Below are positions 43,191-57,028 of a stretch of 64,000 nt of DNA, in pieces. Positions within the stretch are counted from its first letter, which is position 1. Every line of letters starts with the position of its first letter. The DNA is from Babylonia areolata (lineage: Eukaryota > Mollusca > Gastropoda > Neogastropoda > Buccinidae): the NCBI RefSeq assembly GCF_041734735.1, contig NC_134901.1:16596302-16660301 (forward strand), read 5' to 3'. Position numbers and translations under genes: made by a program. Under the pieces are notes generated by a model. The model saw nothing but the letters and a program-made list of their open reading frames with translations, searched no databases and was not told the DNA's origin.

Positions 43191-46100
43191 CGTGTGTGAG
43201 GATATTCAGAAAAAAGTCCAAATACTGCTGGATACTGGTGTTATTCAAGGTAACTGTAATACTTCTACACTGCTTAACTGTGACTGATTAACTTTGGTGT
43301 AAACAGGTTATGAGATTGTCGTGTACTCTTGACTGTGAATTTCTTTTTTGTTAGTTTCTCTGTTTTTGATATGCAAGGTGTCGGGTTTGTTTTTCTTTCA
43401 TTACATACAGTATGTTGTAGTGTTTGAATGCAGAAGAGGAATCTTTAGTCCTGCTGAGGAAGAAATTATGCAGTTAATTGTTCATATCGTGGAATATACT
43501 TTGACTCAAACTGAGTCAGTCAGACTACAGCAAAAAGTTCAAATGAATAAAGATGGGGTTGAGTTCAATGATCTGTTGGTTAGTGTCACTAAGGTCAAGT
43601 TGTTCATGGCTCGGATTTTTTTTTCTTTTTCTTTCTTTCTTTTTTTTTTCTTTTTTTTAATTTTTTTTTAAGGTTTTGTTGTTTGTGCTGTTTGAGGGGC
43701 TGACATCCTAAATAAACAAAGAAGTTGCTAAAAAGTAGAGGAAACAGTGCAGCATTTGAAATGCAATGCATACCTGGAGACAGAGTTTGAAAGAGTACTC
43801 TCGCTTTGCTGTTGCACAAAATATCATCACTGTTTTCGTCGTCTTCTTGGTTGCTTAAAAACAGAACAGGTAACAAACAAAAAAGCTGATTTAAGTGTTT
43901 TTTTTCTGACCAGTTAGAAATGTCAGTGAATATTTTTATCCAAGCAGGATGATGTTGCTCAATTTGCAGATTCTTTTTTTTTTTTCTTTAATCTCTTGTG
44001 TGTTAATTGTGTGCCATGGTATGGTATGGTATCAGGAATCTTTGGCGATAGATTCAGGTTGTGTTCAATAATAGGATAAAATAATTCACTTGCTCAAACT
44101 TCTCCTGTGACAGGGATAGGATTCCATTTAATTACATTTCTTCTTTTTTTTCAAATATATTTTTTTTGTCATCTTACATTTCAGATACATGATTACATTT
44201 GTTTCATGTCTTCTGATGGTAACAGATGTTTCGTTGTCGTGTGATTGTTGTTGTTAATTGTGAGCCATGAAATTGTTTCAGTGACAGTGATGTGTTGGTT
44301 CTGTGGATATGGAAATTTGTATAGATGGGAAAGTGTTGGTGTTCTGGTTTTGTGGCTGTGAGTATTACAACTTTATATGGCAGATTTAATAGAAAGAAAA
44401 AGCTCTTTTTTATATTTTTGTTTGTTTGTTGTGCATTGCTAATTTTTTGTATTGCTTCTAATTTTGATAACTGATACATCTCTGCAGTGCTTGTGTATTA
44501 TTACAAAGGTTATATTTTTTCATCTATTAAAGAAAGAACGCATAGTCCCTTACGTTTTGTTTTTTTTTTTTCTTTTTTTTTGCTGAGGAAAGAATGGTAA
44601 AACAAGCATATCATTTCATTCCTTGATTTGGTTATGAAACCAACTCCTGTGAGTTGCGAGCATACCTGGAGTATATCATTGCTGTGTAAATAGATTTCAA
44701 GAATGTGTACAAGATGCCAGTACAAATATTAGTTTTTGGTGGTTCATTTTATTGTTTCATTTATTTTGATACCTAACTCGTGGCACAGTTTGATCTTTGG
44801 TGTGCGTCTGTGTGTTCATGTATGTACGTGGGTTTACGTGGGTGTGTGTAATGTGTGTGTGAATGTGAAATTGAGATATTTTGCATTTCTGTGAATTATG
44901 CTCGCTTTCTTAAATGATTGCACCAGAAATGTTCTCTTCTTTTTAATATGTCATTCAATCTATTGGTAGTTTTGTGCTTGTTTTTTTCTTTGTTTGTTGT
45001 TTTTTTCTTCTCTTCCTTTGTTCTTGATCATCAGACTTAGTGTCTTGGCTCAAGCCAATGTTTCAAACAGTTTTTCTTCTTTTTCTTTAAAATCTTCTGC
45101 AGGAGGCAATACTTTACTTTTTATTTCCACCTTTCATTTTAATGTACTACAATTTGAGAAGGTTCTAGGTGTTAGGGTCCTAGAATTTTCTTTTGATTTT
45201 TTTTACTGATTGATGAAAAGTTATAGGTGGGAAGGTGATGCAGAAGAAGCGTCTCCATCTTTTGCATGCCCTCTGCATGTCAGTTCGCTGTTGCAGGGGT
45301 TTATTGTGTGCAGTTTCCCTGTGAACCGGCAGGCTCAGTGTTGAAGTGTTATTCCCATGTGGAAAGCTTGGATTGCTTGTAGTTTCCACATATGCACATC
45401 CGTACTTTTTTTTTTTTTTTTTTTTTAATACTTAATATATAAGTAGACACAGAAAAGATTTTTAGGACATGTGGGGATAAACATTGCCATGAGGAGAGGG
45501 TTGGGTTTTTTTAACAGGTAAACATTGGTATGTTTAACTCTATGACTGCTGAGCCTTGGCAAGAAGAGAGGAGTGTGGCATGAATTATCAGTTGCAGTTC
45601 AGTTTTTGTGCCGTCTTAAGCGGTGCAGCTGATTTTGCTGAACAATAGTGATGCAGTCCCGAGAGGAACAGGTCCAAATAAAAAATGATGACCGACTTCC
45701 AAACCTTTACGCTCTGTCTTATCTCAGTGAGGTGACAGCCCTTCACCGATGAGCATACTCAGCAGGAGCAGTTGAGGGGTTAAATGTAGAGCTTTAAACA
45801 GGGATACAGATAGCTCAGTAATTTGGTTACCTCCTTGAGAAGTGAACAGCATTAGGAGAGTGTTGATTTGGCTCTTAGCTTTGATGAATACTTTCCGTCT
45901 GTTCAATAGGGATAGATACAGTTGTTGTGTGATGTTTTAAGGTAACTTGATGTCAGCAAGTTTTGAACAGAATGTGATGTTATTATCAGTAATGAAAAGT
46001 GTAATGTGAGAACACTGACATTTGGCCAGAGTGTTTTATTTTTGTACTTTTCGTTATGGTTAAATATTGGGATGTATGGTGGTATTTAGAAGAGAGCCCA

Positions 46101-49100
46101 AGTTCTAAAAAGATTATCCGTAATTTCCCAACATATGAAGTGTTAATAACCCATTAGGTAGATATTAAGCCTGATAATTTGATGTTTGCGTGAGTTAGTG
46201 TGAGACCATTACTGTTTATGATGAGTGTTTGTTTTTGTTTTTTGTTGTTGTTGATTGTGTTTGTTTATGTATCCATCTGTTCATAATACCTCATCACTCT
46301 GTATGTGATGTGTGTGTATGTACATGTATGTCTGAGTGTGTGTGTGTATATGTGTGTGATGATATGAAAGGCAGGTGATGCAGCCAACGAGTCATCATAT
46401 TGAATATGATTAGAATCATATCTTAGGTTCTCCTGTGGCATAATTTCAGTCTGTTCGGAGATCACAGTCAGTCTTATACACTGACCTGTCATCATTAGGT
46501 TTTTTAGGGGTTTTTCTATAAGCACTGTCAGAACTCAAAAACAGATGGTTTCCATTGCTGTACAATTCAGTTTAGTTCAAACAGTATTTAATTTGAAAAT
46601 TACCAATACAAATACAGTGGAATCAATAGGACAACAAGAAAAGAAAAGAAAAAAGTCCTATATTAATTCCTGTTGTAATGTACATATAATACACAAACAC
46701 TAAATATGTGATGGATGTCACTGTGGGTAGAAATGTATACTTTGTAACATGAAATATATGGATTAACTCATGTTGCACCAACAAGTTGTTGGTCCAGTTA
46801 CAAGAGGGGAAAGTAAACAGCTGCATGGTTTATCAGTGTTGAATGGCAGACTATAGTATTCTGATTTTGATAAGTGTTTAAGATGCTGAAGTGTATGTCT
46901 GTTATGACTAACAGTCTTATTTGTTGTTTCAGTTATGGTTTTAATGTTAACAGGAAATAATTATAAGTTCTCACATACATATGCACTGCAAGTCTGAACT
47001 GACTGATGTGTAGATTCTTGAATTGGGTCATTTGACATACAGCACTGAAATGGTGAACTGAATGGCATTTGAATGTGTGTTGATAGTAGTATTGTGTGGT
47101 GATTGATAGTATGCTCTGTATTCAGTAGAGGGTATTTCTTGCCCATATGCAAGACTTGTGGTTTACCTGGATGAAACACAGCTTGCTTTTGAGCAGAAGG
47201 TCTAATGAAAAATAATCCAGATTTTTGCAGGATATCAGTATTTAGTTTTAACTTGTGGAAAATTTTAGGTGGGAAAAGCTGCTTTTCCTGCTACTGAAAC
47301 ATATATTTTCTGGACACCAACTGCAGTTTCTTTAGAGTTTCTGCAGAAGAGTATTTAAAAACGCTTCCAACTTGTGATAACAGGTCAGCTTCAAAAAATG
47401 TTTTTTTTTCCTTCTTTTTTTAGATAGTGTCCAATGACAGTACCATAATGCATTTCTCTCATGCTGGAATAAAAACAAATCTTTCTTTGCAATAAGCAGA
47501 GCTATGCAAATTCACCAAGATCAACAAACATGGGTGATACATATTGATCAGTGATTGTGTGTGTCTACCTTCCAAGCAGATTTTTACATGGAAGGCATTC
47601 AGCTGAACAAAAAGTCAGAGAAGACATTTTGGATGCAAACATGGTGGATGAATTTGTTTAATGTCCCATCATAAATACTGGTGATTGTGGTATTTATGCT
47701 TTGTAGGATGCAGCAATGTGATTGTGTCCTTATGCTTTGTAGGATGCAGCAAGCATGGGTGCAAAATTATTGGGTCCAAAGCCTGTAAATAACAGCCTTT
47801 CAAAGGTCAGCGGCACTTAAACAGGTAAAAGTAAATGTATATCATTATAGATAAATACTGTCTTCTGGGTTTGTTTTTTCAAGAAAGAAGTGTTCAGATA
47901 GACTGGACTAAATGTACATGTACTAGAAACATCTGTCATTTCTTTCAAAGAAAACCTATTTTTGTTCAGATAGACTGCCTTCAGAATCATCACAAAACTG
48001 CCACAATTCAGACATGCAGCATACATCAAAATTTGGTATGAGATCAAAATATGGTAGCCAGGAGAGATGTTTACAAGCCTTACAGAAAATCAGAAGGGTT
48101 GGTTTAGTTCTGATCAAAAAAGAAGAAAAAGCTTCAGTCGTGGTTGTTTTCCTGGGAGGGAGCATGGGGCTGTCGGACACTATTGGTGAGGAAGCATGTT
48201 TTTCACGGTTGATGTTGAGGTTATGTTGTTTTTTTCTTCCCTTTTCTCTTATTTGCCTGCATTTGGTTCACCAGTGTGCTTGAGATAGATGATGAGAATT
48301 TTGATTCCATATAATTATTAAACCTTTATTTGACATCAATTTGTGTGCGCGCGTGTGTGTTGGTTGGTTTTTTTTGTGTGTGTTTTTTTAGGTCGTCTCT
48401 AGCTTTCTCCAGTTTCCTTTACCCCCAGTTTCATCATCCTTTTGGTTTTTAACTCTGGACTGGAAAGGAAATATTTTGTTTACTACCAATCCACAATTTA
48501 CAGCTATGTTGTTGTTGAAAATTGTTTCCACATTGGCCTGATCTTCATCACTTGTGCAGTGTGCTGTTGCTGAAGAAATGAGATCAAAACAATTTTAACT
48601 TCCGTACAAGCTTTCAGCTGTGTTCTTGCACTTAATCACAACAGAGGATTTGAAGTAGTAACATGCACTCATTTACACACACTGACCCATTCTTTTTCTG
48701 AGATAGTCAGGAAAATCTGATGTAAACACAATTGCTGGCATCCTGTTTGTAACAGATATTTTATAACAGTCAGTTCTGGTTTAAGATGTGTTTTGCAGAT
48801 AGTCATAGCGAGTTATACCGAGGCCAACATATATAGACAGGGCAGCAACAGTCAACAAAATGAAGTGAGAAATGTCAGTAAGACCAGATGTAAGAAACAT
48901 AGTACTGAACACACCATCACAAGACCATGGTGAACCAGTGTAAACCTTACATCCTGCATCCAAGCTTCAGCAGTAATGAACATATGTTGCATTTTAATCA
49001 ATATGAATAGCACAGTCTTTTTTTTTTGTCTTTTTTGTGGCTAAGGATTTGGGGGAAGGGGGGTGGGACATGACTTATGCTGCATAGTTTATTTTTTGTG

Positions 49101-49602
49101 TATGGATTGATACTGCAGTAAACCAAACTGGGGGTTTCTTTCATCCTTAATTTTAGAGATTTTGTTTGTTACTGTGTACAGTCAGAGTACATTGATGTGT
49201 ATGATCTATATATTTTTCTTGGTGTTTGTGGCTTTATTTTCAACAAGACTTAAAGGACTTGAGCAGAGGAATGGGGGGCTTAGGACTGAAAGAATCCACA
49301 GTAATGAGACCCCTGATGGGATTTGAACCCATGACCTGGTCATCAGTCCATTATGTGAAACACTTTCCTGCCAGAGGCTGACAGGAGTGATTGTGTGTTA
49401 GTTGAAGTTGCTCTTTCTTTAATCATGTAATGGCTTTGCCAGATCAAGGTGATCCATAAAGGAGTGGGAGTCAGAGAAAGTGGGTGGAAAAGTGATTGTG
49501 CTCAAATGGAAAGTTGTACAGTATCACGAAAATGGACTCTAGAAAAAGACAGTAACAGTTTACCTGACACTCTAATCAGTACAGGTGCAACCACTCCCAA
49601 TA

Positions 49603-49613
<11 letters not shown>

Positions 49614-49639
<26 letters not shown>
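49614..49639. repeat. (CA)n microsatellite
   Basis: About 13 CA units, followed 30 bp later by an A-run. Confidence 0.95.
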
Positions 49640-49640
<1 letters not shown>

Positions 49641-50928
49641 GTGAAAGTAACCCCACTTTTGCCAAAAAAAAAAAAAAAAAAATCCAAAACAAAACCAGTT
49701 TCATGTTCCATGACTTTATTCCATAATCCTATCAATTTTTGCACTTGGTTGCAGGAGACCCACTGTTGAAGATCTAACATGATTGATAGCACTGTAACAT
49801 GTGCATAATACATTTCACATATAAAAACATCATACTTCTTCCTTGAAATATAAGTGGAAAGTAGGTGTTGGGTATAGGGGGGCAGGGAGGGGTGTGGGTG
49901 TGACGAGGCAACGCCCAACAATTATTGGATGAAAGAACTGGCACTGGAAAAAAGCCAGTACTGAATAGCACACATTCCTGATGTACAAAATGAATGGTTC
50001 TCCGTCAAAAATTTAGTTTTTCAACATCGACTTTTTCCAAAACCAAGGCCCAGTCCAGTTTTTTTAACAACAGAAGGTGCTGTCAAATGGCTGGTGGTTT
50101 CTTGTACTTAACACCAAGAAGAGTTATTATTCAACTCGGTTTTCATTTACCACAACAGAGAAAAGAAGGGAAAGAAAAAGAAGCTGTAAATTTTAAGAAG
50201 GCCCTTTTAAGACAGAAAACTGTGGAACTCCGAATAACCAAAATTTTGAAGAAGAAAAAATCACAAACAAAATTCAATGACTTCGATTTTTTTTGGGGGG
50301 TGGGGGGTGGGGGGGTGATTCTGGAACTGTACACCATTATCCTGACATTTTTTCCATTTAAAAAAACAAGTTTATACTATCAGGGGAATAATGGATCGGG
50401 GTATTGAATCTTGAAAATTAATTAGAATCTTCAGACACATGATGAAATATGAAATAATGATAAAAATAGTAATAACTGAGTTACAAAATACAATACATCT
50501 TGCTCTCCCACTCAAACCAAAAGCACTTTATCCCGGTCCAGAGTCCCTTGCATTGGTCAGTGTCAGGTGCAAATGCATACTACGTGTGGTGGTCTGCTAC
50601 CACAACCGGTGTGAGTGGAAAGGAAAAAAAAAAAAAGCTGCCCAACTGATACTGAAGTCGCATACACAGCAAGAGGGCATGGTTCAGTCAGTCAGTCAGT
50701 CAGACTCCATACTTGATAAACACATGTATCGGGTTCACTCCCACAATTCATAAAACCAACACAACATCTTCGTCGGCTATAAAAGTTCCAATGTCAATCA
50801 TTTATGCTTTTTGTTGTTTTTTGTCAACATGATCCCAAATCAACAATAACAAATAGTTCAGTTTTGTATGGAACGTGAAGGAGGTTGACTTGATTGCTTA
50901 AAAAAAAATCATTTAATTTTCTTTTTCT

Positions 50929-50931
<3 letters not shown>

Positions 50932-50970
<39 letters not shown>
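50932..50970. repeat. (TA)n microsatellite
   Basis: About 19 TA units. Confidence 0.95.
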
Positions 50971-50973
<3 letters not shown>

Positions 50974-51336
50974 CTTTTAACAAATATCTTCTAGCAGGCA
51001 TGCAACATGTTTACTATTAATACTAACATCCCCTCTTTTTCTTGCTTTCTCCCCATTTTCTGTTTTTTTTATTAAAAAAAAAAATTAAAAAAAGGGGGTG
51101 GGGGTGGGTGGGCAGGGGTGTTAAAGTCCCCAAAGCCTCTTCTATACATAATGTCAGTGAATATATATCCACTGTGTCAAGGGCTCAGCACAGGAATGCG
51201 GGGCACAGTCCTTTCCTTCTGCCACACTGACCTCCCCTGATGGAAGTGAGGTACCCATTCACAGCTCGGTGGAGTGAAGAAAATTGGAGAAGAGTGCCTT
51301 TCCCGAGGACAAGACACCATGCTAAAATGGGGCCTC

Positions 51337-51654
51337 TTCTTCTTCTGCTTTCGTGGGCTGCAACTCCCATGTATACTCGCATGTACACAAGTGGGCTTTT
51401 ACATGCATGACCGTTTTTACCCCGTCATATAGGCAGCCATGCTCCGTTTTCGGGGGTGTGCTTGCTGGGTATGTTTTTGTTTCCATAACCCACCGAACGC
51501 TGATATGGATTACAGGATCTTTAACGTGCGTATTTGATCTTCTGCATGCGTTTACACACGAAGGGGGTTCAGGCACTAGCAGGTCTGCACATATGCTGAC
51601 CTGGGAGATCGTAAAAATCTCCACCCTTTACCCACCAGGTGCCGTCACCGTGAG
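51337..51654 (-). mobile_element. SINE family A with clear target-site duplication, head missing
   Basis: Body from TTCTTCTTCTGC (tail side) to CAGGTGCCGTCACCGTGAG. It stops before the tRNA-like B box, so the copy is 5'-truncated. AAATGGGGCCTC occurs at 51325-51336 and 51655-51666, a perfect 12-bp target-site duplication. Confidence 0.92.
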
Positions 51655-51669
51655 AAATGGGGCCTCAAC

Positions 51670-54600
51670 TCTGGTCAATGGATCAGAAATCCAACACCAA
51701 ACTCATTCACCATGGCACCTCAAAAATTTACAGTCTGACTTTCCCAAAAGAGGGGTGCACCGGTATTTTGACAAAGTAAAATTAAAAAGAAAGAAACACA
51801 ATCTCATAATAATACTAATAATAAAAACCTCCAGTTTGCAGAGTTTCATGCATGAGTGAACGGGGGATGACAGGTAGAGGATTCAAAATACCTTAATCTG
51901 CGAACAATTCCTGAATCCATGCCACACTTTCCTGACACGCAACAAAACTTGAGATCATTGCCACAGACGGTTGAACTGTTAGCAAAGATGAGACAAGAGG
52001 AGGTGAGGATGGGGAGTGGAAGGTAAGTTCCATACCAAAATAAGCACATGATGATCCAACCATACCTTCTACCTGATTCCTGTGAAGTGAATAAATCTAC
52101 ACAGTAAGTTGTCATACCTAGGGAAAGATATTCATTATAAAAAATAAATTAAAAAAATATTTTTTAAATCTGCATCTAGTTTCTTGAGAGGTTTTCAACA
52201 AAAAAGTAAACAAAAATACTATATTAAAAAAAAAATGATTTCTGAAGGATTTTTTTCAAACAGATTTGAAAATAAAAATATACAATGTTAAAAGTCTCAC
52301 TCTCAGCTGCAGTTAAATAATTGTAATGGTTTTCAGGACATTACTTTCCACAAACTCCACACACATATGCACATGTACAAATATATATCAATAACACAAA
52401 TCCCTCAACTTTTTTCCTATAAAGGACTGGAAACAATAAACAAACACACATACAAGAAAAAACTAACAAAGACAGACAAAATAATTGTTGAGAACATAAA
52501 TTTATTGTAACAACTTTTTTTTCTGGCTTTTTGCCTTCTTTTGGACCAGATGACTTTTTGTCAAAACCACAGACAGTGAATAGAAAAAACAACAAAATAA
52601 TATTAAAGTTATACCCTACATTTAATATACTCATTTAACAACAACAACAAAATCTATCTTCTAGAAGAGCTTGAACATGGCAAACGAACATAGGTCTTGT
52701 TGAGGAGGAGGGAGTAGAAGAAATATGAAGGAGGGGTTTGCTGGGCTGGGTGGGTGAGGGTGGGGGGCGCGGGGGGCTATACCCAAACAGTGAATGTGTA
52801 AATATATTTCATGTTTGATCAATGGACAAAATTCATCTCTAGCACTGAAGCAGTCCATTCATCAACCATCCACACACCCAGAAAACCTCATGAAAACAAA
52901 ATACAAAATGGCTCAGTAAATATATCCACATGAATGTACAATCATGATGTCCACAAACAATATGAAACATAACATGAAAAAAGTTTAAGCATCAACAATG
53001 AGTCTTGTTTTTATATCTTTTTTAAAACCTTTTTTTTTTTTAAATTTCATATACTTAACACTGACTTATCTAAAGAGTTATATATGTACAAGACATACTA
53101 GACATACTATGATTATACATGTCAACTGTCATCAACAATGGATACTTTCTGTGACACTGATGAATAACAAATACTGATTCTGGGAAGAGCAGTATCGTGG
53201 ACAAAGTGTGAATCACATCACAGTTTTGGTGCCTATCTGCCAGCTGCAAGGATGTAGTGCTTTCTCCAACAGCAGATGATGTGCATATATGTAGATAATT
53301 AACAAAAATCAGAGTCTCTTGGTCTTCGTGACTAAATGATCAACAGCACTGTTATGATGGCTGATCGTTATGGGCAATGACACCAGAACAGCACTTCTGC
53401 CTGCCACAAATATTCTAACCCACCGACAAATGGAAATATTTATTTCAAAAACAATGTATGTTGAAGCTTCATTTTCTCACAGTCTTGTCAATCTGTCTAC
53501 ATTGTACTGCTGATTGTAATTAGCTTATTATTTCTCTTCAACTTTTATTTTTATTTTAAACTTGATCTTTACCTTTTCAAACATGTTTTTTTAATTGAGA
53601 GGACATGCACAAGACATGTTAACTTCTCCCTGGTTTACTAACTGTTTACTGTTTTCTTTCTTTTCTTTTTTTTTCAACATTAACAAAAGCACCCAAATTT
53701 TGGCTCAGCAGTGACATGCTTTCTTTTGTAAAATGGTTGTGAACATGTTTTTCGTGCACAGTGTAACAGATGAAGGGATTTTTTTTTTTTTAACACAGAG
53801 TTATTATAACTTATAAATATAGCAATTAACTAAACATTACATGTTGATACTGTGATAAAAAAAAATCTTAACAGCATTAACTTCCATGACTATTCAAGGC
53901 AGAACAACACTGTGCTCTGATGATGGGAGTAAGAGTGGAGAAATTGCTATTTTGATCTATCTGTTTAAAATATCAAAAGGACAACATTGTTCATTGCTGG
54001 ACTAAGTTACAAACACATTCTCCAATGTAGGGCAGAACAACGTTTAAGAAGTGTGTCCCAGTGAAGGAAAGGAATAAAGAAATAAATGAAAATAAAGCGC
54101 TTGTTTTGATACCAAAATGACAACATTGTTTAACTTAGTTACTGACATTCTCTAATGTGATCAAGTGCCACTCCTAGTCCTACTAATCTACTGGCTACTG
54201 GGAACATTCTAATAGTGATGCACATAAATTGTGGTTTCGGGTTTGTTTTTGGTTTTTTGTTGTTAATTTTTTTTTCTTTAATATTGACTGCTTTTGAATA
54301 AACAGAGAGGCATACTTTCTTCAAAATCTGTGTTTTTCTTGTGTTGATTACAAACCGTCAATTTTTTTTTTCTAAGAGACAAAAACAACAAGATACATTG
54401 TAACAAATTGTTTGAAATGAAATTGCATTGAAATTTAACAAATATTAAAATGCTTCTTTTTTTTTTTTTTCAAAATCAGCAAAGTGATTTCTTGATACTT
54501 TTTTTTTTTTTTTTCAAGAAATAACCAACCAGAGATTTTTTCATTGGCAACATAACAAAATTATACTTTGCAGTTGGCAGGCATTTTTGCAAAAACTGCC

Positions 54601-54955
54601 TGGCATTAAGATAAAACACTCCACACACACAAAAAAAAACTGAATAGGCAGCATGCATATAGATGCACACACACAATCATGCACTCAAACCATTCACACA
54701 CACATTTATGTATATATAAATGCATACATAATTACATTATACACACACGTAACACAAAAACCAAAAGAGTGTGCAATGGAAGATGATGACACGTTATCAC
54801 ATGCTTTGATCCCTTACATATTTTACAATAGATTCAAATAACAAAATAAACTCCCTAAAAATATCTGAACATGTTGTCTCCAGCCAGCCTCGTGGATTCC
54901 TTTCTTGTTTCCTCTTGACTTTCAACATAAATCCCTATCCCCTCTAACTTCCCTA
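51670..54955. other. RABIF downstream region
   Basis: AT-rich, no recognised exon; probably 3'UTR of RABIF at least in part. Several AATAAA signals on the minus strand, poly-A/T runs (53030-53042, 54455-54470, 54500-54515) and a short AT/CA stretch at 54660-54750. Confidence 0.4.
53439..53444 (-). promoter_or_regulatory. Candidate RABIF poly(A) signals
   Basis: TTTATT on the plus strand, i.e. AATAAA on the minus strand, 1.5 kb after the RABIF stop. Others occur near 53545, at 52501-52506 and at 49715-49720. Which one is used cannot be decided from sequence; a long AT-rich 3'UTR is plausible. Confidence 0.25.
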
Positions 54956-54959
54956 GTCA

Positions 54960-55196
54960 TCATTCATGTTTGACTCGCTCAACAGCAATGTAGTAAGCTC
55001 TTTTGTCGGAAACGTCATGCCAGCCGATAGGTCCGATCTCGCAGTCTGCACAGATCAGGTACTTTATAGAGTCCACTGTGTTGGTGAATCCCACATTGTC
55101 GAAGGTGTACATGTCAGTGACCAGCCAGAAAGCTTTCAGGTCTTCTCCGTTTGATGGCTTGGCCTGGTTCTTCTTGTACATGTGGGGCAGGAAAAA
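54960..55196 (-). CDS. RABIF: RABIF exon 2
   Basis: 78 codons plus TGA. The acceptor is TTTTTCCCCCAACAG (ending at 55197). Encodes FFLPHMYKKNQAKPSNGEDL, FWLVTDMYTFDNVGFT, the second cysteine pair ICADCEIGPIGW, and the tail AVERVKHE. The 'FLP.M.KK' junction lines up with human 'LFLPSMRKK'. Confidence 0.94.
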   Translation of the reverse strand, partial: FFLPHMYKKNQAKPSNGEDLKAFWLVTDMYTFDNVGFTNTVDSIKYLICADCEIGPIGWHDVSDKRAYYIAVERVKHE

Positions 55197-56875
55197 CTGT
55201 TGGGGGAAAAATATAATGGTCACAGTTACTTCTGTCTTGTTTCCAAATCAGCATCTGCAGCATTGACAGGTCACAATGGATTAACGGAAGGCGTCAGGTT
55301 TGCTTACAGTTCTGTGTGGTAAATTTGGATAGAAAACATCTGTGATTCATGGTAGGCTCAAATTAAAACAGACAGAGTAAGACACAGGAACAACACATAC
55401 TGTGAACTTTTTTTTTTTTTTTTTTTTTTATTACATACTCATTTTGAATGCATGCCTGTGTTGAAAATAACAAATAGAATAGAAATAGAATGAATAAGTG
55501 AAAAATGATTGTGCGCGCACGCGCATGTGTGTGTGTGTGTGTGTTTGTGTGTGTGTTTGTTTATCACTGCATGAACATGCAAATTTACCTAATATCTATG
55601 CCAAATGGCCATGGTGTCCACATGGGCAAGTTTTGTTTATTTACTGCATCAAAAATGCAAAACATACCATATCTGCCACTTGTTACATTCTGCATTGTTG
55701 CAAGTCAATGTACTATATTCTCCACACTACCTTATCTTAACTAATGGCTGTTACATATGCTCCCTAGCAAAGCCAATCATAAATATGTACTTTAAAAACT
55801 TGAAAAGATGTGCTTTTAGTGTTACAAAATTCTACGAATTACTGAATATAACATTAATTTATAAAGGCGGGTGTGATGGCTTTGTGGCTGGGGAACTAAT
55901 TTTTGATTTTGAGAATCTTGAGTGGGAATACAAGAATAGAAGAATAAAAGCAGGGATATTTTTCCAGCCTCACTGTGCAACAGATATACAGGTCTGCAAA
56001 CCTCTTCAATCCCCATCATGTGTACTGATTATAAGTAAATATACCAGAGGTCAAATAAGCACATAAACCCCCCTCAGCCCACCCCCACCCCTCACCCCAA
56101 CCCCCCCACCCACCCACACCACCCACCCCTCCCCATAATCTATGTTTTGGCTGGATAAAGTAGAATTTGGTGGTTTACAAAGATGTTATTTTTTCTTGTC
56201 CTTTTTCAAACAACCATCTCAATCAGTCAATGTAAATAAAATCACTGATTAAGAAAATTGTTTTCTAAATGACAAGTAAAAAGAAAAAGAAAAAAGTTAT
56301 TAGTTTCATTGCTTTAATGCTTAGCTTAAACTAGCTGAAAACAAAAAATGTGTTGACAACTGGTGAAAAACTCAAAAAGATTAACAACCCTTATATCGAA
56401 GTTCAACTCATGTAAATAACTCACACAAAAGTAGGATGTATCATAATGGGGAAAGGAATTCACAAGATTATATATTTCTCCTGAACACAGCTGAAAGCTA
56501 AAACATGAAATATTCTATGTTGTTAAACACCAAGTTAAAGAACTGACTAAGTATATACTGAGAGTTGCAACTCTAACGGCTCTTTGCAACAGCCAGTATG
56601 TAGTTCTACACTAAATTTTGTAAGTGCCCAGAGAAAACAGACAAACTAAATGATTGTTTAATAACAATAAAAGGAAATGTTCTTCCTAAAATTACGTTTA
56701 AGTAACATACTTACCGTGACCCACTAGTGCAGACTCCGGCAGAGGTCTGATTCCTGTCCTGTGCAAACTACTACCCACCTATGCGGAGAAAACGAAAGTA
56801 GCTATGGCCAATAATAATCTTTGGTGAGCAACTCAGCAAGAGATAGAGGGAGAGAGCAATGGTGTTATTACAGTT

Positions 56876-56918
<43 letters not shown>

Positions 56919-56925
56919 TATGTGT

Positions 56926-56970
<45 letters not shown>

Positions 56971-56977
56971 TATGTGT

Positions 56978-57028
<51 letters not shown>

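Larger units (their letters stand above)
41050..49600. other. Intergenic / possible 3'UTR DNA between PDPR and RABIF
   Basis: No coding exon recognised. AT-rich with T-runs (42230-42260, 43615-43670, 44560-44580, 45405-45426), GATAATGAT repeats at 42457-42550, a GT/CG run at 43159-43197, and a SINE A fragment at 42643. A tRNA-head-like stretch at 49320-49375 (GATTTGAACCCATGACC) may be a SINE end. Confidence 0.5.

Noticed and set aside
43348-43671. 107-codon plus-strand frame downstream of PDPR
   Set aside because: Ends in a poly-Phe stretch from T-rich DNA and matches nothing I know; chance frame in AT-rich sequence.
49320-49375. tRNA gene on the minus strand
   Set aside because: Has GGGTTCAAATCCC but acceptor stem arms do not pair; more likely a decayed SINE head.
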